From contig NC_026506.1 in the NCBI RefSeq assembly GCF_000182925.2, positions 3,658,001 through 3,722,000 on the forward strand: 64,000 nucleotides of DNA, given 5' to 3'. Of the stretch, positions 10,608 through 21,940 are shown one piece after another; position 1 is the stretch's first letter, and every line of letters begins with the position of its first letter. The translations under genes were made by a program, and so were the position numbers. Under the pieces are notes generated by a model. The model saw only the letters and a program-made list of their open reading frames with translations. It had not been told where the DNA came from and searched no databases. This DNA comes from Neurospora crassa OR74A. Its lineage: Eukaryota; Ascomycota; Sordariomycetes; Sordariales; Sordariaceae.

Positions 10608-12349
10608 TCAACGATTCAGCCTATCTGGAGGAATGACCTCACGCTCGTAGTCCTTCAGAAATCGCCAAGCCATTGCTGTCGTCAAGCCCCGGCTACCAAT
10701 AACAGCACCCGTCCTTCCCGCTTTGCAGAAGTGACCAGCCGGCCATCCTCCATCTTCCTCTTGAAGCACAAGCAGTTCGTCCACCTCCCACTTTAGGAAG
10801 TCTCTGTCGATGCCGAACACCTGACAAGCCCGCACCCGCATTGCCAAGGCCAACGGGTTAGCAGGCTTCCCCAACGATTGCACCAGCAAGCGATAGATAT
10901 GTCGTTGGAGTGTCTGACGCGTATTGGCGTTTTTGGTCGGGTTCCTTTCGGCTCTTGTCCTAAGCTCGTCGAAGAACAAGCTGACAAAATACAGGAAGCT
11001 TTCAATGGTCGTGTAGTGGCGTGTGCCATTTATCACTGCATTGTTGACAAGGCAGTTGATGACAAAGTTCAGTGTGGCAGCAAGCTGAGGATCTGTGTCC
11101 AGATCTAGATCATCACCACCATACTTCAGGAAGAACCGAAGCATGTTCACACTGACAATGGCGCAGATGCGTGGCCTGTCATTTGTAAAGTACACCTGCA
11201 TGATGCCATCGACGTTTACGTTGGAGATCATGGCATCCAGAACCAGCTTGGGATCGGCAACTCTGTGCAGGTGCTCTTGCGGAATGGTCAGATATGCGAT
11301 CGAGGTGGTATTGACATCGGCTGGGAATGCCTCCGTGGTCCCGACTGGCTTCTCGATGAAGTAGTTCCACAGGCCATCCTGAAGAGGGCGTGACTTCTTG
11401 CCGTCTCTGGCCTTGTCGTTAAGGACGACTGCAGAGTCGGTTGAGCTGGCTACGGAGGCATCGTCATCTGGAGACGAGCATCGTGATGACCCCTTCCAGC
11501 GCGTTCCATCTGGCCACAAAAGGTAAATTATATCTTCCATATCAGTCAGTCCCCATATCAGCAGTTGGGAAAAGTTGTCCTTGAAAATCACCCCCTCCTC
11601 AGAGTAGACAGAATCCAGCTTTCCGCTCTGGGAGTGTAAGAAGGCTTCTGCAAGTGCAATGGGCTCCCCCAAGACCACGTTCCTGAGGAATCGATATATT
11701 CTTCCTTCCTTGGTCCTCTCCTTCTCCGTCACGATCTCGCCCCGAATGCCCAAAGATCTAACAGCAACGATGTTCTCGGTACGGTCGTCGAGGAAGATGA
11801 CACGGCTAGGATCGCATCCAGTCTCGTTGATGACGTACTGGTAGAAGCAGAGATCCGGTTTGCGCATACCGGCGGCCACGGAGGTAAAGACGCGAGTGAA
11901 CGCTTCCCATGGGAATGGCAGCGTCCGGATGTACTCGAAATGTTCCTTGGAGATGTTGGACATGGCATACACCTTCAATCCAGGCTTTGCCGCGAGCTTT
12001 TTCACCAGCTCTGCCCATTGCTCGTTCACTCGTAGCGAGCAGACAGCTGCATCAATGGCCTGCCGTACCAATGATGCCTCAATGTGGAGCTCCTCGCCCA
12101 TAATCTATTCAACTTTGGTTAGTCTTGAGTCACGAAGAAGGCCTTGGAAGGGAGGGACCTGCTTACCCTGTAGGCTTCCTCCGCAGGTAGGATACCACGG
12201 TCGAGGTCATGCCAAGTGGTCGAGTTCATCATATCTCGCATAGCACCTTTTGGCAAAGCGGCAAGGGACGCAACGTCCTCCGGCTCATCCCAGTCGAAGA
12301 GCACGTCCCCAAGATCGAAAATGATGGTGTCATATGGAGTAGTAGCCAT
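10608..12349 (-). CDS. HAD-like / class II terpene cyclase fusion (AstC drimane-synthase family)
   Basis: 559 aa in two exons (12349..12167 and 12104..10608) with a 62-nt intron (GTAAGC..ATAG). An in-frame ATG at 12415 would add 22 residues. N-terminal HAD fold: motif I FDLGDVLFDW (D12), motif II SNIS (S111), motif III Lys in RKPD (K143), motif IV FLDDR (D166/D167), all retained. C-terminal half: cyclase-like with FPADVNTTSIAY at 322-333 and a QW-type motif LQEEDGGWP near the C-terminus. The Aspergillus oryzae enzyme AstC, which makes drimanyl diphosphate for astellolides, has this same HAD plus DxDTT arrangement. Here the middle Asp, the expected general acid, is Asn (N326), so classic protonation of the double bond may be lost or altered. 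Neighbours (UbiA, P450) fit terpenoid metabolism. Family call good; product unknown. Confidence 0.85.
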
Positions 12350-12415
12350 TGTCATTGTGTTCGAAATGTCGATATCCTTGAGCGTGAGAATCAGGGTATC
12401 CAGTGTAGTATACAT

Positions 12416-14157
12416 GGCTCAAGTGGTCTTTTCCTCCATGATATCCCGAGCATTCTTATCCTCTGGCAATTCTTACTATGCGCTTACTGATAGCCCATAG
12501 AATGAGCATGGGCATCACCACAAACCCGCCATATTACTGCATTTGACCGTCGAGCCCGACTTGTCTACCTGTGGTAATGTTGCTCATTCGTCAACCATCC
12601 ACATCACTAGGTCTTGTCCGGGGACTATGGAGGCCGCATAGACGAGCACTGTCCTTGGTGGTATTTGTGGGGGTGCTTAGTTGCATCCCTAAAGTTGAAC
12701 TTCATGATTGTGACGTGGCGGGGTCGCAATAGTGCAGCGTCTTGCAGGAGCTTACCAGACTGAGGCCCCCAGAAAGACAAGATCGTCCAAAAGAGCGAAC
12801 CCAGCCGTTGTGCTTCCGCCTTATCATCACGTTCACTTACTAACGGTCAATGGCGCTTACTAGCGGACAGTTCATAGAAACATATACTACAGTGCACAAA
12901 GGCCCCTGGATTGTCAAACTGCAGGTCATCACCATCGATTGTTAGCATCCGTTCTGTTGGGAGGAACGCCAGTCAGAGGCAGGCTCACACTGTAGCCCAG
13001 GCACACCATCAATTGCATGTGATAACTCGATGACAACTTCATGTAGGGCCGTGGTATCCTATAGTTTATTCTGGCGTTACATTCCCACTTGATCAACACT
13101 GACTGATACGTCGGGGTCTTTTAGTTGATATTGGTTCGCTCCGCTTTGATCTCGACTTCACCAGTTGTTGATGGCGGGTATGCGCCTGGTCTTTTGGCAT
13201 GCCCAAGACTGGCCTCATTCATGTTCTTACTATCTTGCTTCTGGTGACATAAGTCCAACAGATTCTGACTCTACGGATTTCCCGAGTGCTGCCGGTCCAT
13301 CATCATGAGAGCACTAACAGTGGCCTCACTGGATGAGTGAGACACTTATAGAGGCTGCGCAGTAAGGACAGAAAGAACCTTGTCGTTATCTTGAAGTTGG
13401 TTGCGCGTTTTACGGTACACAAATCTTCCGTACCTTTTAGTGTGAGATTTAGTCGCAGAGCGGGAACAAGCGCCTGGCACATCCCGGTCCAAAAGTATTG
13501 AGCTCCCCTACATGCCGAACTTACACACCACAAAGATACCGAGAATACATCTGTGAGTGAATGTAGCAAGGTAGCGAAAGACAATTGCCATACATAAACC
13601 AAGCTTGGACCACTCTGATCAATGCTTGAGGGGAGCATATAATATTAAGACAAGCGGCTTGATCAGGGATCCGGGTTAGAATGATTAGACAAGGGCACCA
13701 GGACGGTGGAGCGGTGTTCCGCCCTTCGCCTTCCGGAGAGAGTGACTGGCCAGCAACGGTAATAGTCAAACTCCAGAGGCATGATAGGAAAGTCTGATGT
13801 GCTCAGGATAGCTACCTATTTACAGCAGTACGTTAGTAAGTTAGCTACCCTACATTACGTACCTCGAGTAGGTGCCTGCTGCAACCCTCTTTTATCACTC
13901 CCATTACCTAGAGCTACCGGTCTACAACACCAGCATCAGCATCAGCGCCAAGCCAGCTATATAGTCGCTTATTCAACGCCCGGCACGAGAACTCTACCGT
14001 CGTCAGCGACTATCATTTTACCAAAACAGAGAAGCGACGTATAAAGCTTCATCTCTCCTTCCTTTTCCAAGCATGCAACGAACCCAAAATCCCTCCGGCC
14101 TTTGTTTGATCTATGTGACTTCTTAGTAGCAATTACAGGTAAAGCATAACATCATTC
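12416..14157. other. Gap between HAD-cyclase and tRNA-Ala, no gene recognised
   Basis: About 1.7 kb with only short unsupported frames. The first few hundred bases should include the promoter of the HAD-cyclase. The stretch just before the tRNA holds no obvious element. Confidence 0.4.
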
Positions 14158-14242
14158 GGGCGTGTGGCTCAGTTGGTAGAGCGTTCGCTTAGCATGTTTC
14201 CGAGCATGCGAAAGGTCCTGGGTTCGATTCCCAGCTCGTCCA
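14158..14242 (+). tRNA. tRNA-Ala (anticodon AGC) with a 12-nt intron
   Basis: 85 nt. The acceptor arm GGGCGTG / CTCGTCC with discriminator A matches the well-known yeast tRNA-Ala acceptor, including the U6-U67 opposition. D-arm GGCTCAGTTGGTAGAGC, anticodon stem TTCGC / GCGAA, loop TTAGCAT with anticodon AGC, T-arm CTGGG TTCGATT CCCAG. After the base 3' of the anticodon (position 37) an insert of 12 nt, tgtttccgagca, interrupts the loop at the canonical tRNA intron position. The internal B box GGTTCGATTCC is perfect. A run of six T at 14254-14259 is a good Pol III terminator. Confidence 0.95.
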
Positions 14243-14253
14243 AGATTCTTTCC

Positions 14254-14259
14254 TTTTTT
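14254..14259 (+). terminator. Pol III oligo-T terminator of tRNA-Ala
   Basis: Six consecutive T residues 12 nt after the mature 3' end of the tRNA, the usual RNA polymerase III stop signal. Confidence 0.85.
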
Positions 14260-14578
14260 CGATAAAGCTTTTTGGGTGCCTGTTTGGATGCCTGACTCGC
14301 GTCGATATGCTTCTTTTTGGTCTCGTTCGGGGGCTGTATTTTTGTTTGAATGAGGTTTGTTCGGATTATATTTATTTCGAAGTTCGAAGACGGTTATAGC
14401 GATAGATATGAGGATCACTGGACAATTTGCATCAGATAGGTACGATACACCCGGGAATAGATATCATTAGAGTGCAAACAATCGACTACGCTGAATACCT
14501 CTACGCTGAAGAGCTCAACATCGATCACAAATACACCGGTAAGCACCCATCCTGAGATGGTTTGTCTCTAGCGCTCAA

Positions 14579-15103
14579 TCAGCCCACTCCGAAACTTCCT
14601 TGCAGTCCTTCCTTCACTCTCGCATAAAGATCCGGCTCGTTATATCTAAGCACTTCCTTCAACGGACATTCAGCACAGGCGGCGTCATCCCTCATTGTCC
14701 TTCCAAAACCCAAAAACAACCTTTCAGAACTCGCTATTGCCTGATCCAACTTGCGTCCCTTCGAAATCATCACGCCAAAAGCTTCCAAATGCACTGACAG
14801 AGTCAGGATCCAACAACGCCATAACTTTGCATCTTTCTCAAAAGATCCACAACGTCCTCTGGGTTACACACCTCCAAGCTCTTGTGCCATTTGGGATTCG
14901 AGAAAGGAACGAACACTGCATTCCTCATCACGTCCGAGACTTGTACGAGAGCTCCGCATAACTCGTTCGTTGAAACTCCAGAGAGACGAGATAGGGGTAT
15001 TCCAGCAGACGCCTGACGAAGTTGATTGCGCCAGAGGGCTGTGCCTGGGTAAGGTATTCATTGCTTTGCTGTATTGATCGTAATCATTCATGTAATCGCT
15101 CAT
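14579..15103 (-). CDS. Unrecognised small protein, two exons
   Basis: 148 aa if spliced 15103..14872 and 14793..14579; the 78-nt intron begins GTGTGTAACC and ends CTGTCAG. The frame continues only with this splice, giving G-V-H-L-E-A-F at the joint. The product is mostly hydrophilic, with no signal peptide or membrane segment; it ends with a C-x-x-C pair in CAECPLKEVL. No domain is recognised. The donor is not the commonest form, so the model is moderate. Confidence 0.45.
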
Positions 15104-15439
15104 GTTCTCCTTTGTCCATTGGATAAGGAGATGAACCGTCAGCGAAAGCCAAGTGGATGCTATTTATTGGCGAAAAATCGAAGAGAAATAGGTAGGGATG
15201 CGTATCCCACGAAACCGAAAAAAAGTGAAGAAGAATAACAGTTGGCAAGCGAGAAACAGAGCGCCCTCAAGGTCACCCAGGGAATAGAACTGGACAACAC
15301 ACACAGGAGATTCAACCTCCAGACAAACCAAAGACGAAATCGCTGTGTAGGTACATATACACGTAAGAGCCGAAACTGTATCTACCCTCAAAACTGGGTC
15401 CCGGTAGTCGTAATAAAAGTACCTTGGCCCACTCCACAA

Positions 15440-16213
15440 CTAACAACTTATCGACGATACCGAAGTCATACTCGTATCCGACCGCGAGTCCCGTGACTCA
15501 GATTCAAAAAAGGACGTGTTGGAGGTATCTGACCGAATGCTTTCGTCGCTATCGAGTCCGGGTCCGGGATCAGATTCGTCTTCGTGTTCATCTTCGTCTT
15601 TGTGTTCATCTTCGTGTTTATCTCCGGCCGAGTCCGAGTCCAGATAACTAGCAGCAGTAACATAACTGTCCCGTGTCGAAGCCGTGCATGTACTCTTCCT
15701 AAAAGAGCTAAACCGACCGCTAAAGGTGTTCAAAACCTCAGGTTCGGGCCGTTCGGGCACGTTGCTATCATCTGTCTCTATCTCTGGTGATGTCTCTGTC
15801 TCTATCTCTGTCTCTGTCTCTGTCTGGGACGCCGACGCCAAAGTCGAAGTCGAACTCAAAGTCGAACACGCCGAGTTCTGAGTCTGACATGAGGGAGGTA
15901 CGTCGTACACTCCTCTACTACTTGATCCGTCATCAAGCGGCGACGACGACGACTCAGCAACGAGATCTTCTTCTTCTTCGGAATCGGAATCGGAATCGGA
16001 ATCGGAATCGGAAAAGTCATCAATTGGGAATCTTCTTGTAGCGCGGATGGCGGGAATGGGATATCCTTCGGGTTTGATGGGGATGATGGTGTCTAGGTCG
16101 TGCGAGTTGCTCTTGGTCTTGAGCCAAGCGAGCTTCTTGCAAAGGGATCGCTTCCATTTGTGCTGCTTCGCTTTGAGGAGTCTGATTGCATTGCGAAAGC
16201 CGTGCTGGGGCAT
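15440..16213 (-). CDS. Low-complexity acidic protein with Ser-Asp and Thr-Glu repeats
   Basis: 257 aa from the ATG at 16213; an in-frame ATG at 16372 would give 310 aa with a His/Pro-rich extension that looks untranslated. The first 50 residues are basic (RLLKAKQHKWKRSLCKKLAWL). The rest is acidic and disordered: an (SD)n run coded by GAATCG repeats near 15980-16015, a (TE)n/(ETEI)n run coded by a CTCTGT microsatellite near 15780-15830, and an (HEDE)n-like run. It ends SMTSVSSISC. No family recognised. A long open frame over 250 codons with coding-like repeats supports a gene, but expression is not shown. Confidence 0.5.
   Translation of the reverse strand: MPQHGFRNAIRLLKAKQHKWKRSLCKKLAWLKTKSNSHDLDTIIPIKPEGYPIPAIRATRRFPIDDFSDSDSDSDSDSEEEEDLVAESSSSPLDDGSSSRGVYDVPPSCQTQNSACSTLSSTSTLASASQTETETEIETETSPEIETDDSNVPERPEPEVLNTFSGRFSSFRKSTCTASTRDSYVTAASYLDSDSAGDKHEDEHKDEDEHEDESDPGPGLDSDESIRSDTSNTSFFESESRDSRSDTSMTSVSSISC
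15776..15826 (-). repeat. CTCTGT/CTCTAT microsatellite coding Thr/Glu repeats
   Basis: Imperfect tandem repeats of six bases in the plus strand. They are translated on the minus strand as ETETEIETETS-like sequence in the acidic-protein gene. Confidence 0.75.
15980..16015 (-). repeat. GAATCG hexanucleotide repeat coding (Ser-Asp)n
   Basis: Five to six near-perfect tandem units of CGGAAT on the plus strand inside the acidic-protein gene. It reads SDSDSDSDSD on the minus strand. Confidence 0.85.
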
Positions 16214-16372
16214 GGTTGTGAGGCTTGCCTTGTGATGGCGATCGAGTAGGTAGGTGTTGAGGATGAGGGGATTGCTGGAAGAGCGACGAGGTGAAGAGTA
16301 TGGGTTGGGGATGTGTGGTTCCAGGTGGTGGTGGTGTCGTGAGGGGATCGTGAGTCGATGACCGGGGATCAA

Positions 16373-16982
16373 GATCGTATTTCCCAGTGGGAAGGAAGAA
16401 CCGTAGTCGTAAGCAGAGTCGAGCGGTTGGATCTTTCATGGAAGGCGAAATCAGAACCAGGAATCTCGAGGAAGGCCAAGGCCTGGACAAACTTGAACTA
16501 CATAGTGGGAATTCCAGGGAAATGTTTCTGCCCAGGCATGATGATGCAAAGAGGACAGGTTGTGTGGGAATAAATGCAATGCATAGACACCGCAGGGCTA
16601 CGGAACTCTGGTGCTTTCACATATGCTGGAAGCTGATTTTCCTGCCTGCGTGGCTTATGGCCAAGCAAAGTACTTGCTTGAGGGTTTCGGAGATTGAAAA
16701 AATATGCACAGCGTGTGCCATGTTGCATGCAGCACGCGTAATGTACTGCAGTGTCTCTGAACCCTTCAAGTCGCGACGCGGTCATACAAAATTGACATAT
16801 CCAAGACCTAAATGGTTGTATGACCAACTCACTGGCTCATGCTTTCCTATCCTGTTACAGCCCGACAAGCCTTCGGATCTGTCACTGCCTACCCAAAAGT
16901 GGCGACGGAGTATTCGCACACCAACACTCTATTCTATCCAAGATCTGGCCACTAACCCACCTACACACCACAACACAACCTC
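16373..16982. other. Intergenic, no gene seen
   Basis: Short overlapping frames only. The stretch holds the upstream region of the acidic-protein gene and the 3' side of the GT90 gene. A Pro-rich reading near 17000 is a shadow of the GT90 gene on the other strand. Confidence 0.4.
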
Positions 16983-19699
16983 TCATACCCCCACCACCTC
17001 CCGCGGCTCCCCCTCCCTCCTTCCCGCATCCTGCAGCCTCCCCACCTCCAACAACAACCGATACAAATAAACCCCCATATCCCTCTCCCTCAACGCCTTT
17101 CCCCACCACTCCTTCCCCCCCTCCGCCACCTCCCTCGCCTTCTGCCTCCCCTCCTCCGTGCTCGTCAAATACATCACCAACTCCGGTACCTCCTCCATCC
17201 CCAAACTCACCGGGAAATAATGCACCCACGGCACCAGCCGATCATCATGCCACTCCCTCAGCAAAGTCTGCTTGAGCACGGCACTATTGGACGCCAAAAG
17301 CTTGTAATACCGTCCTGAAATGCCATTACCGTCAAGGTCAAAGACAAGACGAGAGTGCAGAGCTTCGTCTTTGTCAGCGTAGGACTTGGTGCGGAAGAAG
17401 GAGCGTTGGGCACGACAGGTGGCAGGCGAGCAGAATTGGAAGCGGGTGAAGAAGACGGAGAAGAGGCGGCTGTTGAGAAAAGGGGAGGTGACGCGGGTGA
17501 TAGCGCCGTTGAGGGAGCGGAGGTAGGTGTGCCGTTGGCGATTGAGGTTTTGGGCGAGGGAGACGAAGCGTTGGCGGTGGAAGGACTTCCATTGTGAATT
17601 AGCGGAGGAGGAGGAGGAGTCGGAAGAGTACCCGCCGGTTGTGGAGCCGGCCCAGTAGAGGTTGTTGGACTTTTGCTCCCAGGGGATGTCGCGGGTGGGA
17701 TCGTAGATGAAGCCGGACTCGATGTAGGCGGCGGAGGGGTAGAGGATGTCGGACATGGTGGATGGCGCACCGGTGGAGAGAACGGGGACGAGCCCCGTGA
17801 ACAAGCGCATGGAGACGGGGGAGGTGAAGAGGCCGTAGGTGTCGGCGTAGGAAGGGTTGGCGCAGATGTCAAGGGAGGAAGCCGTGGATGTGACAAAGGG
17901 GAGACCAAAGGTGTCGATGCCGTCAGTGGTATCGTTGGGTTCAGAGGAGGAAGAAGAAGAGGAACAAGGAGCATTCAGCTCCTTCCAGATTGGCCTATGA
18001 GACATATCCAGAAGAGAAAAGCGCCAGCCGTCGGGGGTTGAAACACGCGGAATCACCACCCGTGGCTCGTCAAGGTGATTGACAACGAACTTGATGTCAG
18101 GAAGAACCCCTGCCAGATCACCCAACACCGTATCAAACAAAAGGGTGAGATGTCTGTCGAAGGTGCGGTACGGATGCCGACACTCAGTCTTTGCGGTCAC
18201 GCCGTGAAAGTTACACAGCCATAGCTCGCTGTACCGCGCGTAATAAGCCTCGTTCATGAGACCCATCACCTCCTGGCCGCTAAACTTCCAGAAAGGTGAC
18301 ACTGAGTGGTAAATGGTATCAAAGTCATCGATGATTGGAGACTGGCTCTTCACGGCAAAGTCGTACCAGCCCCGGAACCCTGGTGGTGGTTCAACCTTGT
18401 ATCGACGCTTGTACTCCTCAACAGCAGCCTCGTAGGTCTTTGACTGTCTGGACAGCATGCTGTCGAAGTCTGCTTTTGCCTTCTCCATTAACTGGGCTAC
18501 CGGATGTTGGCCGGGGTGTTGAGAAGTAAGCTGCTGTGCTGCAGACTCTGCGGCTCTGATGGCAACCAGATTGGCCAGGTAAGGGAAGAGAGGAACAAGC
18601 GCAAAGCTCCAGAGTAGGGCTCGCTGTTCTGTGTGCTTCGGCAGCATGCTGATGCTCTGAGCTAGTGCAACAAGCGAAGCAACAACGTTGGCAAGGGCTT
18701 GGATGTCTGAAGGCTGTATGTATGGGTTACGAGTTGCTACCAAGCCAAAGGTAGCGATCACGGTGACGATTCGCCATGACCCCGGCGTATATCTTGTCTA
18801 TAAACAGGGTCAGCGTCAATCGCCACTGCAAGCAAATCATTTAGGGGTTAGCAAGGACTGGCGTACACTTTGAACAGCGAAATACCACGAAAAGGCCTTT
18901 GCTACTCCCAGGAAGACAGTGCACACACCGTCTATGCTGGGGAAACCAGACGCCCAGCTGTCGACAAACTGCAGGACGATGAGAAAACCTACGATCCGCA
19001 AGGAGAGAGGTTTGATGAAATCTTCCAATTCAAGATGGAAGCTATTCAAGCGACCTTGCTCTCCCATTTGGGACATCAATGAGAAAAAGAGGCCGACGAG
19101 AACCGCAAACGGTATCAGCGCCATGGCAGCTGCCTTGACGTCCCATGCTGCCAAGCCGTACACGGCCACTGCAGCTGCCAGAAGTGATCCCCAGAACGTA
19201 TTAAGGACCGAGTGAGGCAGGGCTCCTTCCTTGGCAGTCCCATATCTTGAAGCTCCAGTCCGTGGTTGGAGATGTTCTTGAGCCTTGAGCAGCAACGGTG
19301 TTGCTAGCGGCTGTTGAAGATGTGGTGTGAGCAGAGGGCGGGAGACAAGTAGCCGTGAAAGGGACCGCATCAACCGGGAGGGCTTACAAACCAACAAACA
19401 ACCGCACCGAACTCTGCTTTACAGAAACTGAGGGCAGCAATACAGACCGCTGTGCCCGAAAGCCATAGTGACCCAGTCGGCTTTCTGCCAGCGGTCACAT
19501 TCCCCAACTGTGTCACATATGTCGAGGGCTTGGCTTGTAGCCTGAAGAGAAATGGGATTATCATCCAACACACAGCTTCCGAGGAGAGTTCGCACTCTGT
19601 AGCTCTAGAGGCCAGGTACTGAACGAGGGATGTGAGAGCTACAGCGGCTGCCACCGTCAGGGCAGGTGGATGGGGCTGACCACTGGCACCGGGGTCCAT
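16983..19699 (-). CDS. Polytopic GT90 (CAP10-like) glycosyltransferase
   Basis: 856 aa in three exons: 19699..19388, 19310..18867 and 18797..16983. The 77- and 69-nt introns (GTAAGC..ACAG and GTACGC..ATAG) are both phase 0. The N-terminal third has several hydrophobic helices; the C-terminal two thirds face a lumen and match fungal CAP10 proteins: RGWYDFAVKS, DDFDTIYHSVSPFWKFSG, NLYWAGSTTGG, then SFHRQRFVSLAQ, and FDLDGNGISGRYYKLLASNS with the Arg/Lys-rich nucleotide-sugar site. CAP10 of Cryptococcus is a xylosyltransferase of capsule synthesis; filamentous-fungal members are thought to act on cell-wall or secreted glycans in the Golgi. The donor sugar is not inferable. A run of Ser codons (PCSSSSSSSE) lies between blocks. 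Length and domain order match fungal relatives, so I see no damage. Confidence 0.9.
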
Positions 19700-21940
19700 C
19701 GCTATGTGATGCCTTTGCTCATGTGTAATACGCGCTGGTGATAAGTATTGCGCAGGTAGAAGATGTGATGTTAATGAAGATCGAGAGGTCGGATGGACGG
19801 GTATTCGACAGATGGGAAAGTCATCTTTGTCAACTGAACGTTGACGCTGACGAGCAAGGGACAGCCGAGTGGGAGCCTAAACTTGTGATGCCGAGCCAGT
19901 AGTAGCACAGCCTCCATTCCAAAACGGGGCGGTACCCCTTTTAGTTGCGGGACGATGAGGTAGCATTGGCAACCACCATGGCCGCCATTCCAATTGGCCA
20001 TCATTCCTTGCCTTCCCCAGTTTTGCAGTGCCGGCTTGGCTGTGCCGCAACTTCACTCTCGCTTTCCTCGGGTTCGCCCTCTCGCTGTGCAAAAAAAACG
20101 ACAATTCGGACGGCGCATCATGAGCTTCTTGTTTGATCCTCGGACTTGTGCCTCATTTTGTCAGTTGATTGGTCTCAGAAACGGAGTGGTAAAAGGGAAG
20201 AAAGTCGCACTTTATGAGGGGCCCATCAAGGTGCCTCGGCAAAGCTTGGCGTCGAAATTCTACCCATCAAGAATCCTAAGGGCGTTCATGGCAGCTTCAA
20301 AGTGACGGTTTCAGGATCTCGGATTCATGATGCCCTAGCGGATTTTGGCGAACCGCCCAGAGCCACCAAGTAACCATCCAGCCCTGCCAGCCAACCTAAA
20401 TGTCGAGGGTGTGGGGAGATCATACACTAATGTAGTGTTCTTTTGAGAAGCACAGGGGTCTGTGGCACGGTTGTGTGTGAAGTGTAAGCCATAGCGATGC
20501 ATTGCAGCGCAAAGCTTTTTGCCCAGGGCCGGGCCGAATTTTGACCGCCGTTGACACATGTCGTGGCACTATGTAGTGTACGACCGTTGCTTACGCCCGT
20601 CAGCACTTATGCCGGCTTTGTTCGGCTGTTGTGGGTTTCCGTGTCATGGAAGGATCGGATCTTCCGTTATAAAGGCCTGCAAGATCCGCAAATGCTGTTT
20701 TAGTCCGCGGTCCCTACTTTTCACCATCTCGACAAGGGTGTTTAAACAGCTGACCGGTTAGTATCTCGACCACTTGCAGCCTGTTAGGATTGGCAAAGGA
20801 TTGTTAGCGAACGGCACCTTATGTTATGGAAACCACTTCGCCTACCTCGATCCGAGATCCAGACAAGAAAACCTCATATAGACAGCGGCACCGACACGCC
20901 CTACAGCCATTGATTAATAAAGTTGCTTGGTTTGCCACCGTGAAATGACCTGATCGAAACCCCGCATGGAAGGTAGCGAAGGTAGCAGGTGTAAGCTCTA
21001 ATGCCCTACCCATGATGAGCGGCTCTTGAATGGTTCCATTGCTGGCAAGGATCGGAATCCACGTTGCTAGCCCAGCTGGCAAAGCCCCAGATGATGATTC
21101 AGTGAAGGCAGACAAGAGGGATGCCCAGCGGCCACTGAACTGTCGCCGTATCTGGCAAGGAACGATCCGTACAAGCTGTTGATTGGGATACAAACTTGCC
21201 AGGGAGTGATTGCAGAGATATTTGAGAATCGTGTATCTGGGTTGCCTTTCGACCTAGAGCGTCAGAGGGACCTGCGAGAATGCCCGTTACGTGGGTATAG
21301 TGTGGTTTTCTCGCCCATCCTCGCTCTCCTACAGAGAGTGGGGCACGAAACTACTGTGCCGGACAGCTCAAGATCCGTAAATGTTGAAAAACTCCGTTCC
21401 CTACTTGTGTGGTTTATCATTTAATTGACATTCGCTGACCACTACGTTGCAAGTCGAGAGTGGTAATCGGCTGTCAGCTTCGGACAACAGTTCCATCTCC
21501 ACAAATTGGCAGGCCATGCATGAACAGGCAGAGAGCAGAACCTCACAAGGCCGGAGATGTGATTGGTAATTTACGTACCATGAAGTTCGGACTTGATGTC
21601 ATTAGGATCATGATGCTTGTAGGCCCGGAGCTGGATGAACATGTCTGTCAGCACGGTTCGTAACAATGAGGAGGAGGAGGCGGAGGAGGAGAAGAAGAAG
21701 GCAGAAGAGTAGGAAGACGAGGTGTGGGACAGCGAGAAAGTGGAATAGGAGGAGGACATTGACGGGTAGGAGGGCAAGGAGGAGAAAGAGCTTGAAGAAA
21801 GAATCAGATATAAAAGCTCTCCCTTCCTCCTTCTGTCGTCCACCCAGATCATCACCAACACAACCATCACATCTTCTCTTACCTGCAAAACAACATCACA
21901 ACAAACCAACCCAAACCCCTTACCAACCACCGCCATCAAA
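19700..21940. other. Long intergenic gap with purine-rich tract before the small secreted protein
   Basis: No supported gene. A GGA-rich purine tract spans about 21664-21800 and ends roughly 140 bp before the ATG of the small secreted protein. A tataaa-like motif is present near 21808 (gatataaaagctc), well placed for a TATA element of that gene. Confidence 0.4.
21806..21815 (+). promoter_or_regulatory. TATA-like element upstream of the small secreted protein
   Basis: gatataaaag lies about 130 bp before the ATG at 21941 and is followed by a pyrimidine-rich CT/CA leader, a usual core-promoter arrangement in filamentous fungi. Placement is suggestive only. Confidence 0.45.

Noticed and set aside
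20680-21420. Short shared words (caagatccg, aaatg, tccctactt) near 20690 and 21370
   Set aside because: Similarity covers only about 40 bp with gaps and may be chance; too weak for a repeat call.
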